Positions 45,901-54,280 of a DNA stretch of 64,000 bases are shown one piece after another. Source of the stretch: Achromobacter denitrificans NBRC 15125. GTDB taxonomy: Bacteria > Pseudomonadota > Gammaproteobacteria > Burkholderiales > Burkholderiaceae_B. The first letter of the stretch is position 1, and every line of letters begins with the position of its first letter. The translations under genes and the position numbers were made by a program. The notes under the pieces were generated by a model. The model saw only the letters and a list, made by a program, of their open reading frames with translations. It ran no database searches and was not told the origin of the DNA. The DNA is taken from positions 1-64,000 of the forward strand of contig NZ_BCTQ01000018.1 in the NCBI RefSeq assembly GCF_001571365.1. The letters are read 5' to 3'.

Positions 45901-45997
45901 GTCTTTATTAAACACGCGAGGCCGGCGCCGCGCCATACTTGCTGCCAGCGGACGCCGGGCAGCCCGGCGTCTCCCGATCAGCGATACCGAGGCTCCC

Positions 45998-47155
45998 ATG
46001 ACCGAAATCACCGCCCCGTCCACCGTGGACACCCTGGACACGCCGTGCCTGCTGCTGGACGAGAGCCGCATGACGCGCAACATCGAGCGCCTGAACGCGC
46101 TGATGGCGGGCCATGGCGTGCAATTGCGTCCGCACCTGAAGACGCCCAAATCCATCGAAGTCGCGCGGCGGCTCATGTCCACGCCGCGGGGGCCGGCCGC
46201 CGTGTCCACGCTGCAGGAAGCCGAGCAGTTCGCGGCCGCCGGCGTCACCGACCTGCTGTATGCCGTCGGCGTGTCGCCCGCCAAGCTCGACCGCGTGCTG
46301 GCGCTGCGCCGGCAAGGGGTCGATCTCACCGTGGTGGTCGACAGCCTGGAGGCGGCGCGCGCGGTGGCGCGGCGCGCCCGCGAGGCGGGCGACGCCATAC
46401 CCGCCCTGATCGAAATCGACTGCGACGGCCACCGCGCGGGCGTGCAGCCCGGCAATACGGAGCAGTTGCTGGCGATTGCGCGGGCGCTGCACGAAGAGGG
46501 CGCCTGCCTGCGCGGCGTGATGACGCACGCCGGCGAATCCTACGGCTGCGATAGCGTCGAGGCGATCGCGGACATGGCCGAGCAGGAACGCCAGGCCGCC
46601 GTCGTGTGCGCCCAGGCCATCCGCGAGGCCGGCCTGCCGTGTCCGGTGGTCAGCGTGGGTTCCACGCCCACGGCGCATTTCGCGCGCAACCTGGAAGGCG
46701 TGACCGAAGTCCGCGCGGGCGTCTACGTGTTCTTCGACCTGGTGATGGCGGGCCTGGGCGTGTGCGAGGTGGACGATATCGCGGCCACCGTCCTGACGAC
46801 CGTGATCGGGCATCAGCCGGAGAAGGGCTGGATCCTGGTGGACGCCGGCTGGATGGCCATGTCGCGCGACCGGGGCACCGCCAGGCAGCGGGTGGACCAG
46901 CTGTACGGGCTGGTCTGCGACGCGCAGGGCAAGGTGTATCCCGACCTGCTGCTCGCCGAGACCAACCAGGAACAAGGCATCATCAAGGTGCGGCCGGGCA
47001 GCGGCGCCGTCCTGCCCGACCTGCCGCTGGGCGCGAAGCTGCGGATCGTGCCCAACCATGCCTGCGCCACCTGCGCGCAGCATGAGGCCTACGAGGTCGT
47101 GCGCTCCGGTTCGCCCGAGGTGGTGGCGCACTGGGAACGCTTCCGCGGCTGGTAA
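45998..47155 (+). CDS. D-serine dehydratase-like / D-threonine aldolase-like PLP enzyme
   Basis: 385 residues, fold type III (alanine-racemase barrel). DTPCLLLDESRMTRNIERL holds the entry, LRPHLKTPKSIEVA the PLP-lysine. The C-terminus has VPNHACATCAQHE, the His-Cys zinc site typical of DSD1-type D-serine ammonia-lyases and D-threonine aldolases. The product would be 2-aminoacrylate (from D-serine) or an aldehyde plus glycine. A RidA gene follows 23 bp downstream, which fits the dehydratase reading. Confidence 0.85.
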   Translation: MTEITAPSTVDTLDTPCLLLDESRMTRNIERLNALMAGHGVQLRPHLKTPKSIEVARRLMSTPRGPAAVSTLQEAEQFAAAGVTDLLYAVGVSPAKLDRVLALRRQGVDLTVVVDSLEAARAVARRAREAGDAIPALIEIDCDGHRAGVQPGNTEQLLAIARALHEEGACLRGVMTHAGESYGCDSVEAIADMAEQERQAAVVCAQAIREAGLPCPVVSVGSTPTAHFARNLEGVTEVRAGVYVFFDLVMAGLGVCEVDDIAATVLTTVIGHQPEKGWILVDAGWMAMSRDRGTARQRVDQLYGLVCDAQGKVYPDLLLAETNQEQGIIKVRPGSGAVLPDLPLGAKLRIVPNHACATCAQHEAYEVVRSGSPEVVAHWERFRGW

Positions 47156-47178
47156 CCCCTGCGCAAAAGGACGCTGAC

Positions 47179-47565
47179 ATGGAAATCATCCATACGCCCG
47201 ACGCCACCTTGCCCGCCGGCCATTATTCGCAGGCGCTGCGGGCCAACGGCTTCGTTTTCGTCTCGGGGCAACTGGGGTTCCTGCCGCCCTCGGCGCCCGG
47301 CGCGCGGCCCGCGCTGGCCAGCGGCGCGGCCGCCCAGACGCGGGAGGCCCTGCGCAGCGTGCGGGCCATCCTGGAGGCGGCCGGCTCGTCGCTGGCCGCC
47401 GTCGCCAGCGTGACGGTGTACATCCCCGACGTGGGCCTTTGGGATGAGGTCAACCGGGTCTACGAAACGTGTTTCGGCGAGCATCGCCCGGCCCGCGCCA
47501 TCGTGCCCACCCGCGAACTGCATTTCGGCGCGCTGGTGGAGATCAGCGTGATCGCGGTCGGCTGA
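47179..47565 (+). CDS. RidA-family enamine/imine deaminase
   Basis: 128 residues. IIHTPDATLPAGHYSQALRANGFVFVSGQLG, then SLAAVASVTVYIPDVGLWDEVNRVYETCFG and PARAIVPTRELHFGALVEISVIAV are RidA features, with the usual Arg in PARAIVPT. Cotranscribed with the PLP enzyme; it should hydrolyse the reactive enamine that enzyme releases. Confidence 0.9.
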   Translation: MEIIHTPDATLPAGHYSQALRANGFVFVSGQLGFLPPSAPGARPALASGAAAQTREALRSVRAILEAAGSSLAAVASVTVYIPDVGLWDEVNRVYETCFGEHRPARAIVPTRELHFGALVEISVIAVG

Positions 47566-47650
47566 TGCCTGGTCGCGGCTTGTCAATATTTACATAAAGA
47601 AATATTTAGCCGCGAATAGTTCATTTTTCGTATCGTAATTGTTCCGTATT

Positions 47651-47696
47651 CAGGCCCAGCGGCCGCCGCGCAGAAGCACGGCGGCCGCTGGGCCTG
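47651..47696. repeat. Perfect 18-bp inverted repeat between ridA and the autotransporter
   Basis: Arms 47651-47668 and 47679-47696 with a 10-nt loop, very GC-rich. It lies 86 bp after the ridA stop. Only a short T-rich stretch follows, so it may be a terminator or a 3' stability element. Upstream is an AT-rich stretch with a smaller repeat near 47584-47606. A further repeat ATACAA/TTGTAT (47798-47823) overlaps a TATAGA box before the next gene. Confidence 0.6.
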
Positions 47697-47858
47697 GGCG
47701 TTCATTTCACGGCTTTCCTCCGTCGTTACAAACACTTGGCGCTGAAATAGCGGCCAACTTCGGGCTCAAATCCACGGCTCGGACTTTCGTCCTGCTCATA
47801 CAATTTGAAACTGTATTTTGTATAGAAAGTAGAAAATTGTGAATCACCAGGACGCCGC

Positions 47859-48989
47859 ATGACCATTGAATCGCCTCTCCGCACGGCACGGCCCATTCTG
47901 TCCTTGCCTGCCTCTCCGTCCCTCAAGCGCGCCGCGATCCTGGCGCTGACGGCCGCCTGCCTGGCTCCCGGGCTGGATGCGGCCGCGGCGCCGTTGACGC
48001 CCGCGCAACTGGCCGCCCAGCAGCGGGCGGCCGAGCGCGCGGCCCAGCGCGCCGCGCAGCAGGCGGCCCTGGAAGCCGCCATGGAAGCCCGGCGCCAGGC
48101 CCTTGAGGCCTACCGCAAGGAGGCCGAGGCGCGCGGCGCCAACGCCGTCGCCATGGCCCAGACGGCGTCCATCCTGTTGCTCGACACCGAACTCGGCACG
48201 GTGGGCCAGCGCCAGGGCGAACTGCGCGCCATGCCGGACAAGGGCGGCCTCTGGGTGCGCGGCACCGGCAGCACCTACAAGGTGGAAACGGCCAACGCCC
48301 GCCGCTTCGACCAGGACGCGAGCGCCATTTCCGTGGGCGGCGACTATGCCTGGAACCTGGACACGGCCAAGGTCTACCTGGGCGCCTTCGTCGGCCTGTC
48401 GGAGTCCAGGCAGGACGCCGAGTTCAATACCCGCGGGAAGATCGACAGCCGTTATGCCGGCATCTATCTGTCTTACGTGGACGACAACGGCCTGTATGTC
48501 GACGTGGTCAACAAGGTCGGCAGGATCGATCAGGACGTGCGTTTCGACCTGCCGCTGGACCGCGGCACCTACAACGACGACGTGTCGCACACGACCTACA
48601 GCGGCAGCGTGGAAGTGGGCTACCACTGGCGCCTGGCCGACGGCTGGTTCGTGGAGCCGCAGCTCCAGGGCATCTACAGCCGCAGCAGCCAGACGTCGAT
48701 CGAAGGGCGGGCAGGGCTGCGCGCCGGACGCGACTTCAGCCTGGCGGGCGGCGGCACGGTGCAGCCCTATGCGCGGGTGTCGTACCTGAAGCAGTTCTCC
48801 CACGACGATACGGTGGGCTTCGGCGATTCGACCTACGATGTGGCGCTGCCCGGAAACCGCTGGCAGCTGGGCGGCGGCGTGGCGGTGGAAACCGGACGCC
48901 ATCGGGCGTTCGTGGACCTGCAATACGGCACCGGTTCCAGCGTCAGCCAGGAAGTGACGGCCAACATCGGCTACACCTTCCGCTTCTGA
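47859..48989 (+). CDS. Autotransporter-type outer-membrane beta-barrel with very short passenger
   Basis: 376 residues. Signal peptide around residues 22-46 (AAILALTAACLAPG, then AAAAP). Residues 48-95 are a charged Ala/Gln/Arg-rich helical stretch with coiled-coil character. From about 110 the rest alternates polar and hydrophobic residues in barrel strands (GLWVRGTGSTYKVETANARR, AGIYLSYVDDNGLYVDVVNK) and ends in Phe (IGYTFRF), as in outer-membrane proteins. There is no passenger domain beyond the short helix, so it is more likely an adhesin-like or orphan barrel than a classic autotransporter. Bordetella has many autotransporter-type barrels. Confidence 0.8.
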   Translation: MTIESPLRTARPILSLPASPSLKRAAILALTAACLAPGLDAAAAPLTPAQLAAQQRAAERAAQRAAQQAALEAAMEARRQALEAYRKEAEARGANAVAMAQTASILLLDTELGTVGQRQGELRAMPDKGGLWVRGTGSTYKVETANARRFDQDASAISVGGDYAWNLDTAKVYLGAFVGLSESRQDAEFNTRGKIDSRYAGIYLSYVDDNGLYVDVVNKVGRIDQDVRFDLPLDRGTYNDDVSHTTYSGSVEVGYHWRLADGWFVEPQLQGIYSRSSQTSIEGRAGLRAGRDFSLAGGGTVQPYARVSYLKQFSHDDTVGFGDSTYDVALPGNRWQLGGGVAVETGRHRAFVDLQYGTGSSVSQEVTANIGYTFRF

Positions 48990-49070
48990 TCCAGTCCGGG
49001 TTTCGGTTCCCTCGCGGGGGCCCGCGCCTATAATGCGTGCGGCTCAATGCCTTCGGGGGAGATCGTTCGC

Positions 49071-49343
49071 ATGCAGTACGAATACCTGTTCTGGTCGATG
49101 GCCGCGATGGTGGCGGCCGCCCTGGCCGGCGGCTCGCTGTGCGGCCGCCTGCGCTCCGTCAAGCATGCGCTCCTGGGCGTGGTCGCGCTCGCGGCGGCGG
49201 TTTTCGTGGCGGTATTCGTGCTGTCGCGCCGCGCCGGCTTCAGCGATCTGTCGGCGATGCTGTCGATCGCGGCCTTCATGTTCAGCCTGGTGATCGGCAC
49301 CGCGGCTTCCTTGCTCACGCGGCGCGTGCTGTCGCGCCGCTGA
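49071..49343 (+). CDS. Small membrane protein (90 aa)
   Basis: Three hydrophobic segments (near residues 6-22, 32-51, 60-82). Preceded by a perfect TATAAT at 49029-49034 and a GGGGAGA site. No recognised family. Confidence 0.6.
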   Translation: MQYEYLFWSMAAMVAAALAGGSLCGRLRSVKHALLGVVALAAAVFVAVFVLSRRAGFSDLSAMLSIAAFMFSLVIGTAASLLTRRVLSRR

Positions 49344-49358
49344 GCCGTCCCGCGCGGG

Positions 49359-49667
49359 TCATTCCTCCGCGTCGAAATCCTCGTCTTCGTCGTCCTCGTC
49401 CTGCTCCAGGGCGTCATAGCCCTTCCAGGTGATGCGCCAGCGCGTGGCGCCCGCGTTCGCGGCGGTTTCGCTCACTTGCTTGACCAGCCCGGCGTCTTCC
49501 AGCAGGTCCAGGTGGTGCGCGATCAGTTGCAGGCCCTGTTCTTCGGGGTGCGGCGCGAGGGCCGCGTTCTTGATGTCGTGCGTGCTCAGGTTGGGGCCCG
49601 GCGCGTCGCGCAGGGCGCCCAGGATCGTGACGACCAGATCGAAATCGCGTTGCATGATGTCCACCAT
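49359..49667 (-). CDS. DUF2513-like protein
   Basis: 102 residues. MQRDFDLVVTILGALRDAPGP and HHLDLLEDAGLVKQV with WKGYDALEQ are like DUF2513 (a winged-helix type). The C-terminus is highly acidic (EDDEDEDF). Start at 49667, with 49655 (MQRDFD) an alternative that better matches the family start. Function unknown. Confidence 0.65.
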   Translation of the reverse strand: MVDIMQRDFDLVVTILGALRDAPGPNLSTHDIKNAALAPHPEEQGLQLIAHHLDLLEDAGLVKQVSETAANAGATRWRITWKGYDALEQDEDDEDEDFDAEE

Positions 49668-49773
49668 GTAGGGAAAGGATAGGGCGACGATAGCAGAGTT
49701 CGATGGCGGCAACGCGACAGCCGGCGGCCGGGTTACAGTCCAGGGTTCTCGATAACCGATATATGCTGAAACC

Positions 49774-50172
49774 ATGAAGAAACCCGCAGAACGCGACTGC
49801 CTTGCGCTGGTCCCCGGCTACTCCGGCCAGGCCGCCAAGCTCTTTCTTTCGCGCGGCGCCGACGACCGCATCGATGGCGTGACCGTCTACGACCTGCTGG
49901 GCCACGTCAAGCTGCAGGGCGGCGCCGAGGCGGCCGCGGCCTGGGTCGGCGAATGGCTCGCCCAGGAGGCCGGCAACCGCAAGGCCCGCCGCACGCAGTT
50001 GCTGGCGCAGATGTTCATCTGCAAGCTCGTCGACGACGAAAAGGCCGCCTTCCTGGCCGCCCAGAAGCCGCTGGCCGCCGCGCTGGCCGCCGCCGGGGTG
50101 CGCATCCGTAGCGTCGCCGCCACATCCGGCGCGGCCCGCCAGTCGCTCGGCCCCACCGTCAAGAAGCATTAG
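49774..50172 (+). CDS. Uncharacterised protein (132 aa)
   Basis: MKKPAERDCLALVPGYSGQAAKLFLSRG starts it; a helical, Ala-rich soluble protein. No signal peptide or known motif. Divergent from the DUF2513 gene. Not recognised. Confidence 0.6.
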   Translation: MKKPAERDCLALVPGYSGQAAKLFLSRGADDRIDGVTVYDLLGHVKLQGGAEAAAAWVGEWLAQEAGNRKARRTQLLAQMFICKLVDDEKAAFLAAQKPLAAALAAAGVRIRSVAATSGAARQSLGPTVKKH

Positions 50173-50191
50173 TCCAAGGCTGTTATAGTCG

Positions 50192-50234
50192 CGCCTGGGC
50201 GTGCGTGTGCACCTGCGAGGTGCGTGCCCAGGCG
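50192..50234 (+). promoter_or_regulatory. Nested hairpin at the start of the next transcript
   Basis: Outer arms CGCCTGGGC (50192-50200) and GCCCAGGCG (50226-50234) enclose GCACCT (50209-50214) and AGGTGC (50218-50223). A TTATAG box at 50183-50188 places transcription start at its edge, so the mRNA would begin with this structure 31 nt before the ATG. Role unknown. Confidence 0.5.
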
Positions 50235-50265
50235 GGCGATGCCCGCGAATCTAGGAAGATGGATC

Positions 50266-50586
50266 ATGGAAATAGTAAGTCGGCAGGTTGCCGACGTGGC
50301 GGGCGGCGTTGAACTGCACACCACGCTGGATGGCGAAAGCATAAGCGTCTACGTGGTCGTGGGCGTGACCGATCTGAATGCGATCGCAGACATCGTGCCG
50401 CGCGCGAAGGTCGAAGCGGGGGCGGATATACACGCCTCGAATGTCGACGATGTTGATAATGCGCAAGAACAAATCGACCAAGTCCTGGAGAATATGAATC
50501 CCGGCGACGTGGCGGTTTTCCTTTGCTCGGGTCCCGACGCTTTCGGCGCGGCGCTCGACTTGCTGGGTTTACCTATCGACGAGTAA
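50266..50586 (+). CDS. Uncharacterised protein (106 aa)
   Basis: ATG 50266 with an AGGAAGA site upstream. Acidic, low in Lys/Arg (DDVDNAQEQIDQVLENMNPGD), lower GC than the flanks. No recognised family. Preceded by the nested hairpin. Confidence 0.6.
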   Translation: MEIVSRQVADVAGGVELHTTLDGESISVYVVVGVTDLNAIADIVPRAKVEAGADIHASNVDDVDNAQEQIDQVLENMNPGDVAVFLCSGPDAFGAALDLLGLPIDE

Positions 50587-50791
50587 GCCTGGCGGCAAAC
50601 CAAAGTGCTAGCCCGAACGGCGTATGTAGGATCGTGCGCGGGCAGGCGGCATTTATATAAGCCTTGATTGTTTTTTTATGATGCGTGGGTGTTTACACCT
50701 ATGCAGGACTCCTTATTGCCTATGAAATCGTGTCGTTTTTCTGCGCAGTTTCTCTTTGTTGCATTATTGGCACGCATTTTTTAGGATTATG

Positions 50792-50820
50792 TTGACTTAT
50801 GAGGGGAACCTAACGATAGT
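50792..50820 (+). promoter_or_regulatory. Promoter of the first cold-shock gene
   Basis: -35 TTGACT (five of six) and -10 GATAGT (four of six), 17-bp spacer. Placed about 130 nt upstream of the ATG. Confidence 0.6.
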
Positions 50821-50877
50821 GTCGGCACACGATCACAAGCGTTGCGATTTTCGTTCAGTGCCGTGCCTTTTCCGGCT

Positions 50878-50913
50878 CAGCGTTATTGTTCTACTGTCCC
50901 CTCCTTGATTGAT
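50878..50913 (+). promoter_or_regulatory. Shared leader element, first copy
   Basis: Begins CAGCG and ends in TCCC..CCTTGAT.GAT. Its last base is 45 nt before the first cold-shock ATG. A related stretch lies at the same distance before the second cold-shock gene (52142-52173), so it is likely a conserved leader element. Confidence 0.5.
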
Positions 50914-50957
50914 TCGTGACCTCCGGGCATTTGCCCATTATCTCTAGGAAATACAGT

Positions 50958-51161
50958 ATGGAAACCGGCGTCGTTAAGTGGTTCAACTCGGAAAAGGGCT
51001 ATGGCTTCATCACTCCGGAAGCGGGTGGCAAGGATCTGTTCGCTCACTTCTCCGAAATTCAGGGCTCGGGCTTCAAGTCTCTGGAAGAGAACCAGCGCGT
51101 CAGCTTTGTGACGGCCAATGGCCCCAAGGGCCCGCAAGCCACGAAGATCCAGGTCCTGTAA
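50958..51161 (+). CDS. Cold-shock domain protein (CspA family)
   Basis: 67 residues, a single OB-fold RNA/DNA-binding protein. [14 protein letters not shown] (RNP1) and DLFAHFSEI (RNP2) are intact, followed by NQRVSF. An mRNA chaperone in cold and growth shift. AGGAA site at 50946-50950. Terminator follows. Confidence 0.96.
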   Translation: METGVVKWFNSEKGYGFITPEAGGKDLFAHFSEIQGSGFKSLEENQRVSFVTANGPKGPQATKIQVL

Positions 51162-51179
51162 GGTCCTGAGTTTTCAAGA

Positions 51180-51206
51180 AAAGCCCCCTAGCGGGGCTTT
51201 TTTGTT
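51180..51206 (+). terminator. Rho-independent terminator after the first cold-shock gene
   Basis: 8-bp stem AAAGCCCC/GGGGCTTT (51180-51187 with 51193-51200) followed by T-runs. Confidence 0.9.
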
Positions 51207-51337
51207 TTTGCGCGCCGGATACTCGGCCGCGTCCATCATCCAAGCGCAGGTATTCGGGTAATCCCTCGGCGCGGTATTCTCTGACTATTCAAAACGGCAG
51301 CCGAATGCGCCGCCATCCACCGCAGGAACGCGCCGCC

Positions 51338-51901
51338 ATGATTACTCCCGTTACCCCGTCGTCCATTCCCCAGGCCCACGAAGTCGTTTCTTTCTGGCTC
51401 GATGCGGGGCCGCAGCAGTGGTTCAACAAGGACGCCGCATTCGATGCCGCGTTTCGCGAGCGCTTCGAGGGCGCGCATGACGCCGCCGCCGCTCGCCAGC
51501 TGGATGCCTGGCTGGACGATCCCACCGGCGCGCTGGCGCTGATGATCCTGCTGGATCAGTTCCCCCGCAATGCCTATCGCGGCACGGCGCATATGTTCGC
51601 CACGGATCCGCTGGCGCAGTATTTCGCCGACCACGCCATCGCGGCCGGGCATGATCTCGCCGTCGATCCGCCGCTGCGCCAGTTCTTCTATCTGCCGTTC
51701 GAGCACGCCGAAAGCCTGGCGGCGCAGAACCGCGCCGTCGCGCTGATGGAGACGCTGGATGCGGAGTCGCTGCGGTGGGCGGTGCTGCACCGGGACATCA
51801 TCAAGCGCTTCGGCCGCTTTCCCCACCGCAATGCCGCGCTCGGCAGGCAGACCAGCCAGGCCGAACAGGAATTCCTCGAATCGGGCGGATTCGCCGGCTA
51901 G
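51338..51901 (+). CDS. DUF924 family protein
   Basis: 187 residues, helical. VVSFWLDAGPQQWFNKDAAFDAAFRERF, then LALMILLDQFPRNAYRGTAHMFATDPLA and FFYLPFEHAESLAAQN are the family's marks. Predicted TPR-like; function unknown. ATG 51338 with AGGAACG upstream; an ATG 11 codons earlier is possible. Confidence 0.9.
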   Translation: MITPVTPSSIPQAHEVVSFWLDAGPQQWFNKDAAFDAAFRERFEGAHDAAAARQLDAWLDDPTGALALMILLDQFPRNAYRGTAHMFATDPLAQYFADHAIAAGHDLAVDPPLRQFFYLPFEHAESLAAQNRAVALMETLDAESLRWAVLHRDIIKRFGRFPHRNAALGRQTSQAEQEFLESGGFAG

Positions 51902-52218
51902 GCAGGGAGGCGCCGAAAGGCGCTTCCGCCGTGAGTATCTTTGTGTATCGGCGCATGGCAACTTGAAAATGTTCAGCCGCTCGCGGGGCCGGGCAGGGCG
52001 CGGCGCCATGGGCCGCGCGGCATAGTTCGCATGCAAGGGAGCGCCCGCATGTTTGACGGTTTTCGAGGTTCGCCAATACACTGGGTTCAGCGAGATTTTC
52101 AAGCGACGCGGTCTGCGTTTCTCTTGTCGCCGTCAGTGGTACAGCGGTTGCTTCCTCTCCCATCCTTGATGATCTGGCGCCCCGCGAGCAATCGCTTTTC
52201 ATAGGTCAAGGACACTCC
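51902..52218. other. Promoter and leader region of the second cold-shock gene
   Basis: 317 bp. A candidate -35 TTGACG at 52053-52058 stands at nearly the same distance before the shared leader element as in the first cold-shock gene (89 versus 86 bp); the -10 (AATACA near 52075) is weak. No gene is seen. Confidence 0.5.
52142..52173 (+). promoter_or_regulatory. Shared leader element, second copy
   Basis: CAGCGGTTG then TCCC-ATCCTTGATGAT, ending 46 nt before the ATG at 52219. Related in sequence and position to 50878-50913. Confidence 0.5.
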
Positions 52219-52425
52219 ATGGCAACCGGCATCGTTAAGTGGTTCAACGCCGAAAAGGGTTATGGCTTCATCATGCCCGACGACGGCAGCAAGGATCTTT
52301 TCGCTCACTACTCCGAGATCCGCAGCGAAGGCTACAAGTCGCTGCAGGAAAACCAGCGCGTCACGTTCGACGTCGGCACCGGCCCCAAGGGCCCCAGTGC
52401 GAAGAACATCAAGGTCGCGGCCTGA
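52219..52425 (+). CDS. Cold-shock domain protein (CspA family)
   Basis: 68 residues. [17 protein letters not shown] and [23 protein letters not shown] give an intact OB fold with both RNP motifs. Start codon after AAGGAC. It is a paralogue of the gene at 50958, about 1 kb upstream. Confidence 0.96.
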   Translation: MATGIVKWFNAEKGYGFIMPDDGSKDLFAHYSEIRSEGYKSLQENQRVTFDVGTGPKGPSAKNIKVAA

Positions 52426-52468
52426 TCCAGCCGGGCAGCGCTCCGGGCAAACCCGGCGCTCCGCCCAT

Positions 52469-52506
52469 AAAAAAGCCCCCACATGCAATATGTGGGGGCT
52501 TTTTTT
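52469..52506. terminator. Bidirectional terminator between the second cold-shock gene and the UPF0114 gene
   Basis: A perfect 11-bp stem (52474-52484 with 52490-52500), flanked by A-run and T-run, so it can serve the plus strand cold-shock gene and the minus strand gene downstream. Confidence 0.92.
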
Positions 52507-52554
52507 GGAGGCTGCCCGCGAGGCGGGCGGCCCCGGGGAACGCGCTTTTCCGCC

Positions 52555-53100
52555 TCAGTGCTTGGCGTGGCTGGGCGTCGACAGCTTGTCCACTAGCGCG
52601 ATGCCCAGCGCCGACAGGATGAAGAGGGCATGGATGATGGTCTGCCACATGACGCCGGCCTCGGAGAAGCGCGCGTTGGGCGTGCCCAGCGTGCCGGCCT
52701 CGATGAAGGTGCGCAGCAGGTGGATCGACGAGATGCCGATGATCGCCATGGCCAGCTTGACCTTGAGCACGCTGGCGTTGACGTGGCTGAGCCACTCCGG
52801 CTGGTCCGGATGGTTTTGCAGGCGCAGGCGCGACACGAAGGTTTCGTAGCCGCCCACGATCACCATGACCAGCAGGTTCGAGATCATGACGACGTCGATC
52901 AGCCCCAGCACCAGCAGCATGATCTCCATTTCCCCGAAGCTCGTGGCATGGGTCAGCAGGTGCCATAGTTCCTTCAGGAACAGCATGACGTAGACGCCCT
53001 GGGCGACGATCAGGCCCAGGTAGAGCGGCAGTTGCAGCCAGCGCGAACTGAAAATCAGGCTGGGCAGCAGGCCGAGGCGGGGAGGGGAGTGAGGGATCAT
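52555..53100 (-). CDS. UPF0114 (YqhA-like) membrane protein
   Basis: 181 residues. Four membrane segments; [42 protein letters not shown] and [27 protein letters not shown] are the TIGR00645 family marks. Inner membrane, unknown role. ATG 53100. Confidence 0.9.
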   Translation of the reverse strand: MIPHSPPRLGLLPSLIFSSRWLQLPLYLGLIVAQGVYVMLFLKELWHLLTHATSFGEMEIMLLVLGLIDVVMISNLLVMVIVGGYETFVSRLRLQNHPDQPEWLSHVNASVLKVKLAMAIIGISSIHLLRTFIEAGTLGTPNARFSEAGVMWQTIIHALFILSALGIALVDKLSTPSHAKH

Positions 53101-53357
53101 TGTGGTTGCGAGCCGTAGGTGTGTGCGAAAAAAGCGGGCGCAATTCTATCAATGCCAGATGTCCGCGGGCACCAGGTTTTTCACGGCGGGAACCATCTCC
53201 CGGTCCGCCGCTAGCATGATTACGCGGGCCATGCCCGGGTTTTATGTAAGGAAAACTGGCATTTGCGAAACTGTGTGCCGAAACGTTCGGAGCGCATTGG
53301 CCATATATAGAATTGCCGCCTCGTTGGCATAGAGCCAGTCAAGAGGAGTTTGTTCCC

Positions 53358-54113
53358 ATGAAGATCCGCTACGCCGTCGCCGCGTTGTCCATCGCGCTTG
53401 CCCCTTATTCCGCCTCGCATGCGCTGGACATCGGGGGGTTGGTGGGTGCCGGCAGCAAAGTCGTCCAGGCCGCCACCTTGAGCGACGCCGAAATCAAGAC
53501 CCTGTCGGACAAGGCCTGCGCCCAGAGCGACTCGCAAGAGAAGATCGCCGCGCCCGGCAGCAAGTACGACGCCCGCCTGCAGAAGATCGCCAAGTCGCTG
53601 GGCGGCACGGTGAACGGCCAGAAGGCCAGCTACAAGGTCTACATCACCAAGGACGTGAACGCCTGGGCCATGGCCAACGGCTGCATCCGCGTCTATAGCG
53701 GCCTGATGGACATGATGAGCGACGACGAAGTGATGGGCGTCGTGGGCCACGAGATCGGCCACGTGGCGCTGGGCCACAGCAAGAAGGCGATGCAGACCGC
53801 CTACACGGTCTCGGCCGCGCGCGACGCCGCCGGCGCCGCCGGTGGCGCGACCGTCGCCGCCCTGAGCTCGTCGCAGCTGGGCGACCTGACCGAGAAGTTC
53901 ATCAACGCGCAATTCTCGCAATCGCAGGAAAGCGCCGCCGACGACTACTCCTTCGACCTGCTCCAGTCCAAGAAGCTGAACACCCGCGGCCTCGTGACCG
54001 CGTTCCAGAAGCTGGCCGAACTGGACGGCGGCAAGAGCGATATGATGAGCTCCCATCCGTCCTCGGCCAAGCGCGCGCAGCACATCGAAGAGCGCATCGC
54101 CAAGGCCAAATAA
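53358..54113 (+). CDS. Periplasmic M48-family metalloprotease (LoiP/YcaL-like)
   Basis: 251 residues. Signal peptide about residues 1-22 (IRYAVAALSIALAPYSAS). The zinc motif HEIGHVALGH lies near residue 134, with the third ligand Glu in SQSQESAADDYS. A metalloprotease of the periplasm, like the outer-membrane-protein quality control proteases. ATG 53358 after AAGAGGAG. Confidence 0.9.
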   Translation: MKIRYAVAALSIALAPYSASHALDIGGLVGAGSKVVQAATLSDAEIKTLSDKACAQSDSQEKIAAPGSKYDARLQKIAKSLGGTVNGQKASYKVYITKDVNAWAMANGCIRVYSGLMDMMSDDEVMGVVGHEIGHVALGHSKKAMQTAYTVSAARDAAGAAGGATVAALSSSQLGDLTEKFINAQFSQSQESAADDYSFDLLQSKKLNTRGLVTAFQKLAELDGGKSDMMSSHPSSAKRAQHIEERIAKAK

Positions 54114-54157
54114 GGCGCCGGAAGGCGTTTTTCCACCCCGTCCGGGGCGGAAAACGG

Positions 54158-54197
54158 GGCGCGAGTATCCGGACTTATCCGGGTGCTCGCGCCTCTT
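54158..54197 (+). terminator. Hairpin terminator after the M48 protease
   Basis: Arms GGCGCGAG (54158-54165) and CTCGCGCC (54186-54193) with an inner GGCC-type extension, followed by TCTTT. A moderately good terminator. Confidence 0.6.
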
Positions 54198-54280
54198 TGC
54201 GTCAGGGGTCCGGAAGTTTCCGGTAAAATGGCGCGTTTATCCGCCCGTTATCTCTTATCTCTCGGAAAATAGGTCTTTTA

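Larger units (their letters stand above)
50587..50957. other. Promoter and leader region of the first cold-shock gene
   Basis: 371 bp, AT-rich. A candidate promoter is TTGACT at 50792-50797, a 17-bp spacer and GATAGT at 50815-50820, giving a leader of about 130 nt. Long leaders are usual for CspA mRNAs, where they act as cold thermosensors. No gene is seen in the earlier part (50587-50790). Confidence 0.55.
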
